Positions 9,008 to 16,919 of a stretch of DNA of 64,000 nt are shown piece after piece. The translations under genes were made by a program, and so were the position numbers. The notes beneath the pieces were generated by a model. The model was not told the DNA's origin, made no database searches, and was given only the letters and a program-made list of their open reading frames with translations. How positions within the stretch are numbered: the stretch's first letter is position 1; each line of letters starts with the position of its first letter. This DNA comes from Sorangium cellulosum So ce56 (lineage in GTDB: Bacteria > Myxococcota_A > Polyangia > Polyangiales > Polyangiaceae), in NCBI RefSeq assembly GCF_000067165.1, contig NC_010162.1, positions 9,183,001 through 9,247,000 of the forward strand, in the 5' to 3' direction.

Positions 9008-10597
9008 TCAAAGGCTCATGCCCACGCCCACGCGGAGCCGCATGGCCACCGCGGCGCCGACCTCGCTTCCGTCGCTTCCCGCGCGTTGCTGATTGAAGAG
9101 GTACGTCTGCGCCGCCGCCTCGACGCCGAGGTAGAAGCCCTCCGGCAGATCGATGTTCACCCCTGCATCGACGCCGAACGCCCCTGCCAGGCCATGGCGG
9201 TCAGGCGCGCGCCCGGCGGTCTCGAACCGCTGCGTCATGACGGCGAGGCCGACGTCCACCCCGACACCGAGGCTGATCACGGGCAGATCCAGGGAGCGGG
9301 ACAGGCGCACATCCAGGCCCAGCTCATCATTGCTCGCCGCGAGGCGCTCGTTCTGGAAGGCGCTGCGGCACGCGCTGAGCCGGGGCGCGACGCCGAGGTG
9401 CTGGAGCTCGATCCCGTATCCGACGAAGCCGCCGTGACAGAGCGAATCCCCCGGGACAAGGGGCGTCCTGAGCTGATAGCCCGCCACCGGCCCGTGCGCG
9501 ACCTCGCGGACGCCGCCGCCCTTGCGCACGAGCCGGGCGAACATGACGCGGCTCAATCGCTCGTCGCCGACATCCATCGTCTGCCCTGCCCCGGCGTCGA
9601 CGCTCCCCTCCAGGAGAAAATCGGGGCCTCGCCCCCGCACGAAGTAACGGCCAGGGCGCAGGCTGACGGTCCGCGTCGCGTCGCTCGCCCCCACCTCGGC
9701 CACCACCGCGCCCTCGCTGGAGTCTCGCATCACGAGGTAGGCCCTGCCGGCGGGAAAGCGGAGCACGCCCCGGAGCGACGCATGGACCGGCAGCTCGGTC
9801 AGGACGAGCTTGCCCTGGCCGCGGAGGTCGTAACGGAAGGTGGGGTGCTGCGCCCCGGCCCACGTGCGGCTCGTGGCGCGCAGGGTGCTCTCGTACGCGT
9901 GGCGGTACGCCTCCTCGAGGGAGACGGCGCCGTCCCGATCCGCGTCGGCCGTCCCGAGCAGCCCCGAGACGAGCGCGTGGGTGAAGAACGACCCTTTGAG
10001 CTCATCGGACTCCTGCGCGTCCTCGTTTCCGGAGCTCGACGTGAGCGTCACCATCCCTTGCCCGGCGAGCCGCTGATCGAGCTTGATGACGAAGGGGGGC
10101 GCGCTCGTGCCGCCCTTGACGCGCGTCAGCGCCCCGGAGCGGCACGAGTCGACGATCAAGAGCCGCGCCGAGGCCGCCGAGCCGCGGACGAGCTGCTCGA
10201 ACTCCGTCAGCGAGAGCGGCGTCGGCCCGAGGTGAAGCGCGTTCGCGTCGGCGTGGCCGGAGTAATAGACGAGGTAGAGGACATCGGTGTCCGGGCTCGA
10301 GATGGCCGCGCGGACACGGTCGTTCATCGTGATGAGCGTGCGCCGGACCGTCTCCGCGCCCTCGCTCCGCAAGAGCACCAGGTTCGCCGGGGGAAAGCCG
10401 CCGAGGTCCTTGAGCACGTCGTACATCTTCGACGCGTCGTCCTCCGCGTACCGGAGCTCGACCTCGCCCTTCTCTCCGGCGTTGTTGCCGATGAGCACCG
10501 CGAAGCGCTCGATGCGCGCCTCGGCCGGGGCCGCGGAGGCGGCGGCGGCCAGGCCGCACGCCGCGGCGGCGAGCGCCGCTCTGCGACGGCGGATCAC
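9008..10597 (-). CDS. Caspase-like (peptidase C14) protein with C-terminal barrel-like region
   Basis: Third gene of a coupled operon. Its GTG start at 10597 overlaps the stop of the anti-sigma-like gene (GTGA). It has a signal peptide (IRRRRAALAAAACGLAAAA ... AEA). A caspase p20-like domain follows, at about residues 25-260: RFAVLIGNNAGEKGEVELRY, then the catalytic-type His in YLVYYSGHADAN and the catalytic-type Cys in LLIVDSCRSGAL, then SFFTHALVSGLLG and an EF-hand-like DADRDGAVSLEEAY. The second half contains beta-rich segments alternating polar and apolar residues and ends AMRLRVGVGMSL, as outer-membrane barrels often do; this part is a reading of pattern only. Export plus a caspase fold suggests a periplasmic protease or scaffold. 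Its link to sigma/anti-sigma genes is notable. Confidence 0.8.
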   Translation of the reverse strand: MIRRRRAALAAAACGLAAAASAAPAEARIERFAVLIGNNAGEKGEVELRYAEDDASKMYDVLKDLGGFPPANLVLLRSEGAETVRRTLITMNDRVRAAISSPDTDVLYLVYYSGHADANALHLGPTPLSLTEFEQLVRGSAASARLLIVDSCRSGALTRVKGGTSAPPFVIKLDQRLAGQGMVTLTSSSGNEDAQESDELKGSFFTHALVSGLLGTADADRDGAVSLEEAYRHAYESTLRATSRTWAGAQHPTFRYDLRGQGKLVLTELPVHASLRGVLRFPAGRAYLVMRDSSEGAVVAEVGASDATRTVSLRPGRYFVRGRGPDFLLEGSVDAGAGQTMDVGDERLSRVMFARLVRKGGGVREVAHGPVAGYQLRTPLVPGDSLCHGGFVGYGIELQHLGVAPRLSACRSAFQNERLAASNDELGLDVRLSRSLDLPVISLGVGVDVGLAVMTQRFETAGRAPDRHGLAGAFGVDAGVNIDLPEGFYLGVEAAAQTYLFNQQRAGSDGSEVGAAVAMRLRVGVGMSL

Positions 10598-11361
10598 GGC
10601 GACGCCGCGACCTTCTCCGCCGTGAGCGCGTCGACGTCGCAGCCCGGCGGGGCGGGCGGCGCGCCGGGGTGAGCCGCGAGCGCGGCCCGGAGCGGCTCGA
10701 CCGCGATCGCCTCCGAGCAGAACAGCCCGAAGATCCGCTCGGTGCCGAGCGTGTCGTCGAGCACCGTGCTCTGCGGGAGGAGGACCTCCCGGCCCGGCTC
10801 GACCCGCGCCGCGACAGGACCGCTCGGGTAATAGACGCTCGCCTGGGAGGCCCCGTCGACGCTCAGGATCACGAGATATCGCGCCTCCGCGCTGGAGTAC
10901 GTGAACTGGATCGCGTCGCCTGGATGGAGCCTCTCGCCCGCCCCGCCAGGCAGGACGCTCCCGCCGCGCTTGACGTAGAAGCCGATGTGCTCCGCGCCCT
11001 TGATGCGCTCGGCGGGGATCTCCGCGTCTCGTCCCTCTGGCGGGGCGTGGAAGCGGAAGAAGAAGAGCGCCGCTGCCGCCGCGGCGAGCGCGCTCGCCGC
11101 CGCGGGCGCCAGCCATCGGCGCGGCGGGCGGACCTTCTCCGCGGCGCGGGCCGCCGGGGCGCCGCGGGCGAGCCGCAGGGGCGGCGCCGACGCCGCGAAC
11201 GAGGCGCGCGCCGCCTCCATCTCGGAGCGCCGCGCCGAGCACCGCGAACAGCCAGCCACGTGCGCGCTCGCCCCCTGCGCCGCGGCCGCGTCGAGCTCGC
11301 CCGCCATGAGCTCGTCGAGCATCAGCTCCGAGAGGCACCCTTCGGGTCGCGCTGGCGTCAT
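10594..11361 (-). CDS. Anti-sigma-factor-like membrane protein with DUF4384-type domain
   Basis: A 255-residue protein with the zinc-finger anti-sigma pattern near its start (AHVAGCSRCSARR, H-x3-C-x2-C, residues of about 33-43). One membrane helix follows (WLAPAAASALAAAAAALFFF, about residues 85-105). The outside part (HIGFYVKRGGSVLPGG ... IQFTYSSAEARYLVILSVDG) looks like the DUF4384 domain often found with caspase-like proteins. Its start overlaps the stop of the ECF sigma gene (ATGA) and its stop overlaps the start of the caspase-like gene, so all three are translationally coupled. The expected role is to hold the sigma factor at the membrane and release it on a periplasmic signal. Confidence 0.8.
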   Translation of the reverse strand: MTPARPEGCLSELMLDELMAGELDAAAAQGASAHVAGCSRCSARRSEMEAARASFAASAPPLRLARGAPAARAAEKVRPPRRWLAPAAASALAAAAAALFFFRFHAPPEGRDAEIPAERIKGAEHIGFYVKRGGSVLPGGAGERLHPGDAIQFTYSSAEARYLVILSVDGASQASVYYPSGPVAARVEPGREVLLPQSTVLDDTLGTERIFGLFCSEAIAVEPLRAALAAHPGAPPAPPGCDVDALTAEKVAASP

Positions 11362-11867
11362 GGACTCGAACTCCCTTCTCTCATCCGGTCGGAGAGCGTG
11401 GCCTTCAGCCGCTCCAGCAGATTGCCGACGTGCCGGCGGGAACAGCCCATCACGCGCGCGATCTCCTCGTGGGTCATCTCATCGGAGTAATAGTGGACGG
11501 CGACCTGCGCGAGGTCGCCCGGGAGCTGCGCGAGGAGCTCCCGCGTGAGGAGGGCGTTCTCGGCGGACGCCGCCGCGCTCTCTTGCTGCAGGGGTGCAAC
11601 GTGGGTGTCGAGGAGCCGCAGCCGGTTCTTGTGATCGCGGATGCGGTTCAGGCACGCGTGCGTGGTGGCGCCGTAGAGCCAGCCCACCATCGGGCCCTTG
11701 CCGTCGAGCTGCCCGGGCTCGCCGAGCAGGGACGCGAAGACATCCTGGAGGATCTCCCGCGCCTCCTGCTCGTTCCCGAGGAGCCGCCGCGCCCGGCGCA
11801 GCACGAGGTGCCCATGCTGCCGGTAGGCCGCCTCGATCAGCGACACCAGCGCCTCGCGATCCTCCAC
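11358..11867 (-). CDS. ECF-type RNA polymerase sigma factor
   Basis: A 169-residue sigma factor with region 2 (HLVLRRARRLLGNEQEAREI, LQDVFASLL, GWLYGATTHACLNRIRD) and region 4 (LPGDLAQVAVHYYSDEMTHE, EIARVMGCSRRHVGNLLERL). The length is normal for ECF sigma factors. It heads a three-gene operon with an anti-sigma-like protein (ATGA overlap) and a caspase-like protein. It should bind core RNA polymerase when the anti-sigma releases it. Autoregulation is common in such operons, but no promoter motif could be verified by eye here. Confidence 0.9.
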   Translation of the reverse strand: MEDREALVSLIEAAYRQHGHLVLRRARRLLGNEQEAREILQDVFASLLGEPGQLDGKGPMVGWLYGATTHACLNRIRDHKNRLRLLDTHVAPLQQESAAASAENALLTRELLAQLPGDLAQVAVHYYSDEMTHEEIARVMGCSRRHVGNLLERLKATLSDRMREGSSSP

Positions 11868-11886
11868 GTCCCAGCGTGTACCACGA

Positions 11887-12591
11887 TCAGTGCCAGTCGG
11901 GGTACGTCAAATCCTGGGAGGGCGCCATCCGGACGGTGAGCGTCGTGCTCGACCCGCCGGCGGAGGGACGGATCTTGCTCTTCGCGTCATGCCCGTAGCA
12001 GGCCTTGTGCTCCGCCTCCGTCGTCGCCGCGGCGTCGCAGGCGTCGAAGGCCGCTTGCAGCTCTGCATCCACCTCACCCTCGCGGCGGAACACATCCATG
12101 ACGTGGAATCCGGGGGAGACCTGCCCTCCGAAGAAATTCGACCAGAAACCGTCTGCGGCCATCTCGCTCTCGACGTACACGATCACATGGTCCTCATCGA
12201 CGCCGAGCGAGGTGCCCTCCCCGGCAGAGGCCTCGTCGAGCGCCGCCTCGATGGTGGCGATGCCGACCCGGGTGTCGACGAGGCCTTCCTTGCTGAAATC
12301 GTTGAGCGCGATCTCCTTCGGGGGCTCATGGATCGACAGCGTGAAGCTCGCGGGGAAGCTCCCGGTCACCGCCGCGCGAGCGGGGAAGCTCTCGACATCG
12401 CTGGAGCCGTCTACCGTGTTCCAGACCAGCACGGCGTCGACCGGCCCCGCAGGCGCGACGCTGAGCTCATTGACGATCGTCCCCTCGACCGTCAGCAGCG
12501 CCTCGCCCGGATACTCGGAGCCCACCTGGGGGTCGCCGCACGCGGCGAGCAGGAGCGGAAGAGCAAAAGAGAGCATCGAACGAAAGTTCAT
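11887..12591 (-). CDS. Lipoprotein of unknown function
   Basis: The start is ATG 12591, with an excellent Shine-Dalgarno (GAGGAGG) about 8 bases upstream. The N-terminus MNFRSMLSFALPLLLAACGD carries a lipobox (LAAC). The mature 215-residue part is acidic and beta-rich (LLTVEGTIVNELSVAPAG, VIVYVESEMAADGFWSNFFG) with two late Cys residues (AFDACDAAATTEAEHKACYG) that could pair. The family is not recognised. It lies 19 bases beyond the start side of the ECF sigma operon on the same strand, but reads towards it, so it may share transcription with the sigma gene. Confidence 0.7.
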   Translation of the reverse strand: MNFRSMLSFALPLLLAACGDPQVGSEYPGEALLTVEGTIVNELSVAPAGPVDAVLVWNTVDGSSDVESFPARAAVTGSFPASFTLSIHEPPKEIALNDFSKEGLVDTRVGIATIEAALDEASAGEGTSLGVDEDHVIVYVESEMAADGFWSNFFGGQVSPGFHVMDVFRREGEVDAELQAAFDACDAAATTEAEHKACYGHDAKSKIRPSAGGSSTTLTVRMAPSQDLTYPDWH

Positions 12592-13174
12592 GACATTCCT
12601 CCTCGAAAAAAGAACAACGAGCCCTGGTGAACGAGCAAACCGTTTATCCGCGAGAGGACGCCACGCCCAGCGCGCGCCGCCACCGCCGCGGCGCGGTCGC
12701 GCCGCCGGCGGAGCTCTCCTGGATGCACGGCGGGGCGCCTGCCGTTCGGTGCAGCGCGGCACCCCAGAGGGGGACCCGCCTTCGCTGGCCCCTTCGACCT
12801 GGAGAGACCGCAGGGGTCCCGGTTTGGGCACGGGTCGATGTCGATTGCTCGCATTACAGCCACACAGCAAGTTTACCTCCCCACCATCTGACCGAACCAT
12901 CTCGGGCCGACGACGCTCGAGTTGCGCGAAGCTGGCTCAAGCCGCTCGCCGCGCGCCGCGCGCGTCTCCTCCTGCACCCCCGTGAACGCCGGCGCGCGGC
13001 GCGCTCGCGGCGCTTGGCGCATCGGTTGCTATTCCACGTCGCCAGCAGGCGCTCGAACGCAGACGGCGAGGCCGCGTGGAGGTTCCCGACCCACGCACGC
13101 CTGGCCGGAACCCTCCGGCCGATGCCCGACCGACGACGCCCTGCCGACACGACAGAGAAAGGAGCCTTGCTGTC
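12592..13174. other. Intergenic region between divergent genes
   Basis: About 580 bases separate two divergent signal-peptide genes. The open frames across it have shadow composition and no ribosome-binding sites. It must hold both promoters, but no sigma-factor consensus could be read with confidence. Confidence 0.5.
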
Positions 13175-13771
13175 ATGAACAAGATCGCCGTGCTGTTCGG
13201 AGGCTGTGTTGCGCTCGCGTCGATCGCCGCGGCCTCTCCCGCCCAGGCTGGCTGGACCGGCTACGTCTCGGAAGAAGACGCCCCCGCCTACTGTCCCGGC
13301 CCCGAGGCCGCCACCGGCTTCGCGTGCTGGGGGGATTACTGCGACGAGGTCGCGCTGCACTGCAACGGATTGCCCTCCTGGAGCTCTCTGGACATCTCCA
13401 CCAGGTACTGGACGAGCTACTTCTCCGAGGAGGGGGACAGCGATCTCGGCGAGGTGGTGTGCTCGGACGGCCCGAGCGGCGGCAGCTGCGAGGCGTTCGA
13501 GCTCGGCGACAACGTGCGCTACTGCTTCGGCGGCCGCGGGAGCAAGGGCATCGTGACGGGCATCGATTGCGCGGACAGCTACTGCGACGAGATCTCGCTC
13601 GAGTGCACCAAACCTGCGGCTGGGCGCCTCACGGGCTGCTCCTGGTCGGGCTGGTTGTCGGAGGAGGAGTGGTACGTACACTTCGGCACGAACCGGTTCA
13701 TCACGGCGGTGGAGTGCAGCGGCGACTACTGCGACAACAAGCGGTTCTACGTCTGCTCGCTCGTCCAGTAG
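13175..13771 (+). CDS. Secreted Cys-rich repeat protein, function unknown
   Basis: The start is ATG 13175, preceded by AAAGGAGCC. The signal peptide NKIAVLFGGCVALASIAAAS has a PAQA cleavage site. The mature 170 residues contain about three diverged units combining a W-S/T-G-W/Y-L/V-S-E-E segment (GWTGYVSEEDAP, CSWSGWLSEEEW), an aromatic F-G segment and a C-x-G/D-D/S-Y-C-D-E/N segment (CWGDYCDEVALHC, CADSYCDEISLEC, CSGDYCDNKRFYVC). About a dozen Cys residues suggest disulphide-linked repeats. The family is not recognised. A GC-rich hairpin just after the stop (arms 13783-13789 and 13794-13800) may terminate it. Confidence 0.75.
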   Translation: MNKIAVLFGGCVALASIAAASPAQAGWTGYVSEEDAPAYCPGPEAATGFACWGDYCDEVALHCNGLPSWSSLDISTRYWTSYFSEEGDSDLGEVVCSDGPSGGSCEAFELGDNVRYCFGGRGSKGIVTGIDCADSYCDEISLECTKPAAGRLTGCSWSGWLSEEEWYVHFGTNRFITAVECSGDYCDNKRFYVCSLVQ

Positions 13772-13878
13772 CGGCCCGGGCGCCGCGGCGCTCGCCGCGG
13801 GGTCGGCCGGCGGCTCGTGCGTCACCGGGCGTCGAGTTGTGATACTGCTCGTCTCCCCGGGGGGAGAAGGAAAGCACC

Positions 13879-14562
13879 ATGTCGGAGTCGAAGCTCGCCG
13901 CGCCGCAGATGGTCATCGACAGCCGTATGCTCTATTCGAGCTGGGTCCCAGCGGATCCGGCCGCCGCCGCGGCGCTGCTGCCGGACGGGATCAGGCCGGC
14001 GGAGAACAAGGCCATTTACATGAACCAGTACGTGGTCGACAAACCGGAGCAGACCTCCGGCTTCGGCGCATACTCGCTCACCTACCTGGGGCTGGATCTC
14101 GCGGATCACACGACGCCCGACGGCGGGGCCCCGGCCCGGTTCTTCACGCACTACTTCAACTCCTCCGAGACGGTGCGCCGGTACGTGCGCGAGCGCGGCG
14201 TGCCGGCGTCGCCCGGGGCGACGACGCTCGAGCTGCACGGCAGAGAGCTCGTGGTGACCACCTCGGTCGACGGCGTGCCCATCATCCGGACGAGGGCGCT
14301 CGTCGGCAACAAGATCGGCGTGGTCGCGCGCGGCCACCTCGCCTACGTGACGAAGGTCGACGGGCGGCTCGTCGCCGGCAACTACCCCTATATCGCGGAC
14401 ATGGCCGACCCGTACGAGCTCCTCGCCGTCGAGTTCCTCGCGAAGGATCACCCGGTGTACGCGCTGCGGCCCGGGAGCCCGGTCCAGGTGGTGAAGAGCG
14501 CCTCGTGGTACTCGCCCCGCAGCTCCTTCGTGTATCCGGGCGGAGAGCGGGACCTCTTCTGA
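13879..14562 (+). CDS. Acetoacetate decarboxylase-like fold protein
   Basis: 227 residues beginning MSESKLAAPQMVIDSRMLYS, preceded by GGGAGAAGGAAAG. The sequence resembles the acetoacetate-decarboxylase superfamily: an opening VPADPAAAAALLPDGI motif (substrate-like 'loop plus LP-G' start), then YLGLDLADHTTPDGG, RALVGNKIGVVARGHLAY and VEFLAKDHPVYALRPG. The Schiff-base lysine context of true decarboxylases is not obvious, so the reaction is left open. No signal peptide is present. It lies downstream of a secreted Cys-rich protein but the 107-base gap suggests separate expression. Fold assignment is moderate and function low. Confidence 0.55.
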   Translation: MSESKLAAPQMVIDSRMLYSSWVPADPAAAAALLPDGIRPAENKAIYMNQYVVDKPEQTSGFGAYSLTYLGLDLADHTTPDGGAPARFFTHYFNSSETVRRYVRERGVPASPGATTLELHGRELVVTTSVDGVPIIRTRALVGNKIGVVARGHLAYVTKVDGRLVAGNYPYIADMADPYELLAVEFLAKDHPVYALRPGSPVQVVKSASWYSPRSSFVYPGGERDLF

Positions 14563-15059
14563 CAGACCCCCCGGCAGCCCTTCGCTCCGGCGCGGCGCTC
14601 GCCGTGGCCGGCGCGGCAGCGCATGCCGGGCGTTCACCGGGACGCCAAGGCCGCCAGGAGAGCCAGGATTTTCTCTCCCTTTCGTCCTTGCGCCGGATGG
14701 CTCGACTTCACGTCGTCCTATCCGCTTCGCCCGAGCACCAGAGCGCCGTCCCGTGTGAGCCCGCCGCCGCCATGGCAGGGCGAGCGGCCCTGTACCCATC
14801 CTGCCCGCGCCGGCGAGCGCGCGCACACACACACCGAAGGACAGGCGGCCAGGGTGGATTGGATGGGATCTCGACAGAGCGCGCGGTCGCGAAGGAGGGA
14901 AGGCTGGAAGACCCATGAGCGCTTCGTCCTCGATCATCGCGCCACGGGCGGCGACGGGGACCCGCGCGGCCCCGTCGTGCACAACGCGGCGCCGGGTACG
15001 TCGGTTGCTCCGAGCCCGTCCGCGGCCGGAGCCGGCCGCTCGTACAAGGGAGAGAACGA
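14563..15059. other. Intergenic stretch, no gene seen
   Basis: About 500 bases with only GC-type shadow frames. It contains a short CA run (near 14825) and ends with GGGAGAGAACGA, the Shine-Dalgarno region of the next gene. No transposon ends or RNA gene were recognised. Confidence 0.45.
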
Positions 15060-15590
15060 ATGAATCGACTGATTCGACTCGGAGCACTCTCGGCCTTCCT
15101 GTCGCTCGTCCTCTGGGGCGGCAAGGATGTGGCGGCCGCTCCGATCCCCGCCGCGCTGAGCAGCAAGCAGCTCAAGGACCTGACGACCGCGGACGAAGAC
15201 ACGACGTGTCAATCGCTCACGCCGAACCTCGTGCTCACCAGGCAGGATACCTGCGAGTTCGTCGGGCTCCTGTGGTCCACGGTCGGGCAGGTGTGCACCG
15301 TCGTGAGGGACAAGTGCCTGGCCGAGGGCCAGCAGCCGCCGGCGCGAGCGGACGAGACGGCCACGCCGAGCTGTCTGCCGCCGGCCGAGTCGCGCGTCGG
15401 CTGCACCGCGACGGTGGCCGAGTACGAGGCGTGCATGCTGGCGAACGCCGAGAAGGTCCGAGCGCTCAGCTGCGATTCCGCGACGAGCGCGCTCGAGGCC
15501 CCCGTCGCGGCGTGTGACGTCATCGCGCAGAAATGCCCCGATCTCGGCAACACCGACGACGGCCAGGGCCAGGGCGAAGACCAGCCCTGA
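15060..15590 (+). CDS. Secreted small Cys-containing protein, function unknown
   Basis: 176 residues with a typical signal peptide (MNRLIRLGALSAFLSLVLWG, cleavage after DVAAA). The mature part has eight Cys residues spread through helical segments (CQSLTPNLVLTRQDTCEFVG, VCTVVRDKC, GCTATVAEYEACMLAN, ACDVIAQKCPDLG), pointing to disulphide-stapled helices. The last residues are Gln/Asp/Gly-rich. A Shine-Dalgarno (GGGAGAG) sits just upstream. The family is not recognised. It converges with the propeller lipoprotein across a strong hairpin. Confidence 0.7.
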   Translation: MNRLIRLGALSAFLSLVLWGGKDVAAAPIPAALSSKQLKDLTTADEDTTCQSLTPNLVLTRQDTCEFVGLLWSTVGQVCTVVRDKCLAEGQQPPARADETATPSCLPPAESRVGCTATVAEYEACMLANAEKVRALSCDSATSALEAPVAACDVIAQKCPDLGNTDDGQGQGEDQP

Positions 15591-15601
15591 CGCCGCCGCA
15601 A

Positions 15602-15651
15602 GGCGCGCCCCGCAGGACCCCGCCCGCCTCGAGCCGGCCGCGGGGCGCGCC
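15602..15651. terminator. Hairpin between convergent genes
   Basis: Perfect 11-base arms GGCGCGCCCCG (15602-15612) and CGGGGCGCGCC (15641-15651) lie between two convergent stops at 15590 and 15656. There is no T-run, so it is a plausible bidirectional terminator or mRNA 3'-end stabiliser rather than a textbook one. Confidence 0.5.
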
Positions 15652-15655
15652 GCGG

Positions 15656-16723
15656 CTACAGCGCCGCGCTCCCGATCTGCTGGATCGTCGCCTCCACCCG
15701 CAGCCGCCCTCGCTGCTCCGGTGACGACTGGATGAGCTCGTTCAGCTTGCTGTAGATGACATAGAGCTTTCCGTCCCGGAGCACGCCGGTCGTCGGATAG
15801 ACGTCGCCGAGCCGCTCTACCGCGCGCAACCTCGCGGTGCTCCAGCCGTCCTCGCTCGACAGCGAGAACGCGGCGTTCGACGCGACGCCGGCGGCCTGGT
15901 TCGCGACGACCACGAGATCTTTTTTCCCCACCAGGGTCAGCCCGTCGCCGCCCACGAACCGCTCGGCGACATCGACCCTGGCGAACCGCGACGGGTTCGC
16001 GAGCGGCACCTTGAACAAACTGCCATCGCTCTTCTTGACGACCAGCAGATAGCCATCGGGGTGGACGACCACGCCGTTGAGGTTGATCCCATCGCCGGCA
16101 AATTGCTCGTCCCGCAGGAAGACGGCCGCGTTCCCCTGCGGATCGACCTTGTAGATGGTCGGCGAGAAGCTGTCGGTCACGTAGGCGTTGCCAGCGGAGT
16201 CCAGGGCGATGCCGTTCACGAGGTGAGCGCCGGGGGACAGCGGCGCGAGATCCACGTAGTGGATGGCCTTGCCCGTGGAGAGATCGTAGACGCCCACGGC
16301 GGCCAGGTTCTTCGGCCCCGCGGAAGACGGCTTGATGCTCGCGCCGAGATCGGAGCTCACCGCCCAGAGCCGCCCCCGCTCGACGTCCACGGCGATGCCG
16401 AGCACCGAGCAGAGGCGTGGGTCGTCGACGACGCGGGAGACGCCGCCATCGCCGTCCACCGCGTAGATCGCGCCCTCCCAGAACGAGCTCACAAGGAATT
16501 TGCCTCTGCTGCTGTCGAATTCGATCGTCTCCGGATACAGCGCTGGCCTGTGGACGGTGATGGGCTGTCCCGTTCGCTTCAGGGTGACGACCTCCGCGCG
16601 CGCGCAGCCGGCGGCCGTCAGCCCGATCGTCGCGACCGCGCACAGCGCCCGGGCGGTCAACCCCGCACGCGCCGCGCGCGCAATCGTGCGCCGCGCGCTC
16701 GGCGTCCTGTTCATGATCGACAT
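15656..16723 (-). CDS. SMP-30/NHL-like beta-propeller lipoprotein
   Basis: The start is ATG 16723 because AGGAGCTGAC precedes it; the next ATG (nine bases on) is also possible. A basic N-region, the hydrophobic ALCAVATIGLTAAGC and a lipobox AAGC predict a lipoprotein. The remainder has propeller-blade signatures: HRPALYPETIEFDSSRGKFL, VSSFWEGAIYAVDGDG, LVNGIALDSAGNAYVTDSF, LNGVVVHPDGYLLVVKKSDG and VYPTTGVLRDGKLYVIYSK. This is the SMP-30/gluconolactonase-like arrangement of a six-bladed propeller. Sugar-lactone hydrolysis is known for some relatives, but the metal ligands cannot be confirmed, so a binding role is equally possible. Confidence 0.75.
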   Translation of the reverse strand: MSIMNRTPSARRTIARAARAGLTARALCAVATIGLTAAGCARAEVVTLKRTGQPITVHRPALYPETIEFDSSRGKFLVSSFWEGAIYAVDGDGGVSRVVDDPRLCSVLGIAVDVERGRLWAVSSDLGASIKPSSAGPKNLAAVGVYDLSTGKAIHYVDLAPLSPGAHLVNGIALDSAGNAYVTDSFSPTIYKVDPQGNAAVFLRDEQFAGDGINLNGVVVHPDGYLLVVKKSDGSLFKVPLANPSRFARVDVAERFVGGDGLTLVGKKDLVVVANQAAGVASNAAFSLSSEDGWSTARLRAVERLGDVYPTTGVLRDGKLYVIYSKLNELIQSSPEQRGRLRVEATIQQIGSAAL

Positions 16724-16772
16724 GTCAGCTCCTGTTCTGCCGAGACATCCCCTCAGTTTCTTTCGAGAATTC

Positions 16773-16836
16773 ACAGGGAGGCGGGGAGACGGGGAGGAAA
16801 ATCTTCAAAATGCTCCCTGTCTCCCCGCCTCCCTGT
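16773..16836. repeat. GA-rich inverted repeat
   Basis: Two 24-base arms with one mismatch (16773-16796, starting ACAGGGAGGCGGGGAGAC; and 16813-16836) are separated by a 16-base AT-richer loop. Related GA-rich sequence occurs at about 49212-49240 and 51424-51446, so this is a dispersed repeat. It could act as a terminator between the M56 gene and the propeller gene. Confidence 0.75.
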
Positions 16837-16919
16837 TCAATTTCCCCGCTGAAAACGGCGGCAAATGAGGGGGATTCCTCGGCCTGTTCTGGACAGGCCC
16901 GTGCGGTGTGCGGAGCGCG

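Noticed and set aside
9086..10672. 528-residue open frame antisense to the caspase-like gene
   Set aside because: Antisense shadow caused by GC-rich third positions; the minus frame has the catalytic His and Cys motifs and operon overlaps.
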